Below are positions 42,051 through 42,704 of a stretch of 42,704 bases of DNA, piece by piece. The translations under genes and the position numbers were made by a program. The notes under the pieces were generated by a model. It had not been told where the DNA came from and made no database searches. It was given only the letters and a program-made list of their open reading frames with translations. The stretch's first letter is position 1. Every line of letters begins with the position of its first letter. This stretch comes from an uncultured Clostridia bacterium (lineage in GTDB: Bacteria; Bacillota_A; Clostridia; TANB77; CAG-508): contig CALXSA010000006.1 in NCBI GenBank assembly GCA_944390995.1, positions 1-42,704 on the forward strand, given 5' to 3'.

Positions 42051-42509
42051 CTTCGTTAAGTCTAAAACCCCATTGTTGCCAATCAATGCAGTTATTCTAA
42101 CCTCGTCGTTCTTTATTCTCTCCTGTACTTCTTCCACCTTTCTCTTGTCCATTCCTTCTTTTAGGAGCACACTTTCATATAGCTTTACATTGTCGAATTT
42201 CGTGCCTAGACTTTCAAACCTCTCTAAATATTCATCTGGCAATTCAATCTCCAAATATTTCACATTTATTCCTGCAAAGCTTATATCGTCATAGTGCACA
42301 TCTTCTTTTATATTTACAATAACCGCTTCTCTATTTATCTTGTACTTTTCCAACTCCTCTTTTGTTAGGTTTACATTCAAAATATATTTTGCTCTTTTTA
42401 GCGCCTTTTTCTTGTTGTTTGAAACCGCAATTAAAATATTATCATTATACAGCAAATTGTCTTGTACATTTTTTAGTCTGCTTATATCATTTGTTACTAC
42501 ATTCGTCAT
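42048..42509 (-). CDS. Unrecognised protein, probably truncated at its N-terminus
   Basis: 153 codons from the ATG at 42509, which has no ribosome binding site. The open frame continues upstream through KKDIRQEEIYIVFKKDNALD, with coding character, to a TAA at 42617-42615 beside a run of 16 A (T on the plus strand, 42601-42616). The product is rich in Lys, Glu and Asn with alternating strands and helices (NILIAVSNNKKKALKRAKYIL, NREAVIVNIKEDVHYDDISF, NVKYLEIELPDEYLERF). I do not recognise the family. It lies upstream of rimP in the same direction but outside that operon's promoter. Confidence 0.6.
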   Translation of the reverse strand: MTNVVTNDISRLKNVQDNLLYNDNILIAVSNNKKKALKRAKYILNVNLTKEELEKYKINREAVIVNIKEDVHYDDISFAGINVKYLEIELPDEYLERFESLGTKFDNVKLYESVLLKEGMDKRKVEEVQERIKNDEVRITALIGNNGVLDLTK

Positions 42510-42614
42510 TCTAAAACTTTCTATAAATATCTTCAGAAAATTCAGGTCTAGTGCATTATCTTTCTTAAAAACTATATAAATTTCCTCTTGCCTTATATCC
42601 TTTTTTTTTTTTTT

Positions 42615-42695
42615 TTATATGTACTTCATAATGTCAAACTGCAAAAACTTCATCACCTTTCTTCCGTTTATAATCATTATGTAATCGTGCATCAT
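42615..42695 (-). pseudogene. Likely N-terminal fragment of the same gene
   Basis: From ATG 42695 the frame reads MMHDYIMIINGRKVMKFLQF, then DIMKYI and TAA, in the same reading frame as the downstream open frame. The stop is the last codon before the poly-A run. This suggests one gene of about 190 codons broken at the homopolymer, though a separate short start near the window edge cannot be excluded. Confidence 0.45.
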
Positions 42696-42704
42696 TTAGC
42701 AATT

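Overview
The window is part of the chromosome of a low-GC, spore-forming member of the Clostridia (Bacillota). The evidence is the sporulation cluster spoIIAA-spoIIAB-sigF-spoIID-spoIIQ, a SleB cortex lysin, an AmaP/Asp23/DUF2273 trio, AddA, a NrnA phosphodiesterase and strong GGAGG ribosome binding sites. A dockerin on a cell-wall enzyme and the repeat-rich intergenic DNA would fit an uncultured gut-type clostridium, but that is inference. Almost everything is core genome: there is no prophage, transposase, tRNA, rRNA or CRISPR array.

Layout. 1-3.6 kb (-): two secreted wall proteins, a glucosaminidase-like enzyme with SH3 and dockerin domains followed by a membrane-anchored Ig/SH3/cadherin-like protein running off the window. 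3.8-8.1 kb (+): tsaE, a tsaB-rimI fusion (tRNA t6A synthesis and protein acetylation) and a Lon-like protease. 8.1-11.7 kb (-): sleB, fhs flanked by two 230-bp palindromic repeats, and a yuiD-like gene. 11.7-15.7 kb (-): asp23, amaP, DUF2273, nusB, xseA, an unknown membrane protein, xseB. 15.8-22.6 kb (-): rpsO, pnp, addA. 22.8-26.6 kb (-): the sporulation cluster. 26.9-27.4 kb (+): an isolated small helical protein between oppositely oriented repeats. 27.6-33.0 kb (-): valS and a von Willebrand factor A surface protein. 33.4-33.7 kb (+): two tiny Cys-rich membrane proteins. 33.9-42.7 kb (-): a small basic protein, then the classical translation/transcription operon rimP-nusA-ylxR-rplGA-infB-rbfA-nrnA-truB, preceded by an unrecognised damaged gene.

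How the parts work together. SpoIIAA, SpoIIAB and SigmaF form the forespore partner-switching module; SpoIID and SpoIIQ are the engulfment effectors; SleB opens the cortex at germination. The rimP-truB operon couples ribosome maturation, initiation and transcript elongation. The asp23-xseB block joins envelope stress, rRNA antitermination and exonuclease VII.

The most unusual content is intergenic. There are several families of short repeats with hairpin structure. Two of them show paired, structure-preserving differences between copies: the 230-bp palindromes around fhs, and a hairpin with a duplicated CCGCTCCA motif lying upstream of both spoIIQ and the vWA gene. The second is a candidate undescribed cis-regulatory RNA. 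Three coding regions carry apparent lesions (addA in its Walker A motif, ylxR, and the gene at the right edge next to a 16-base homopolymer), which may be assembly errors.
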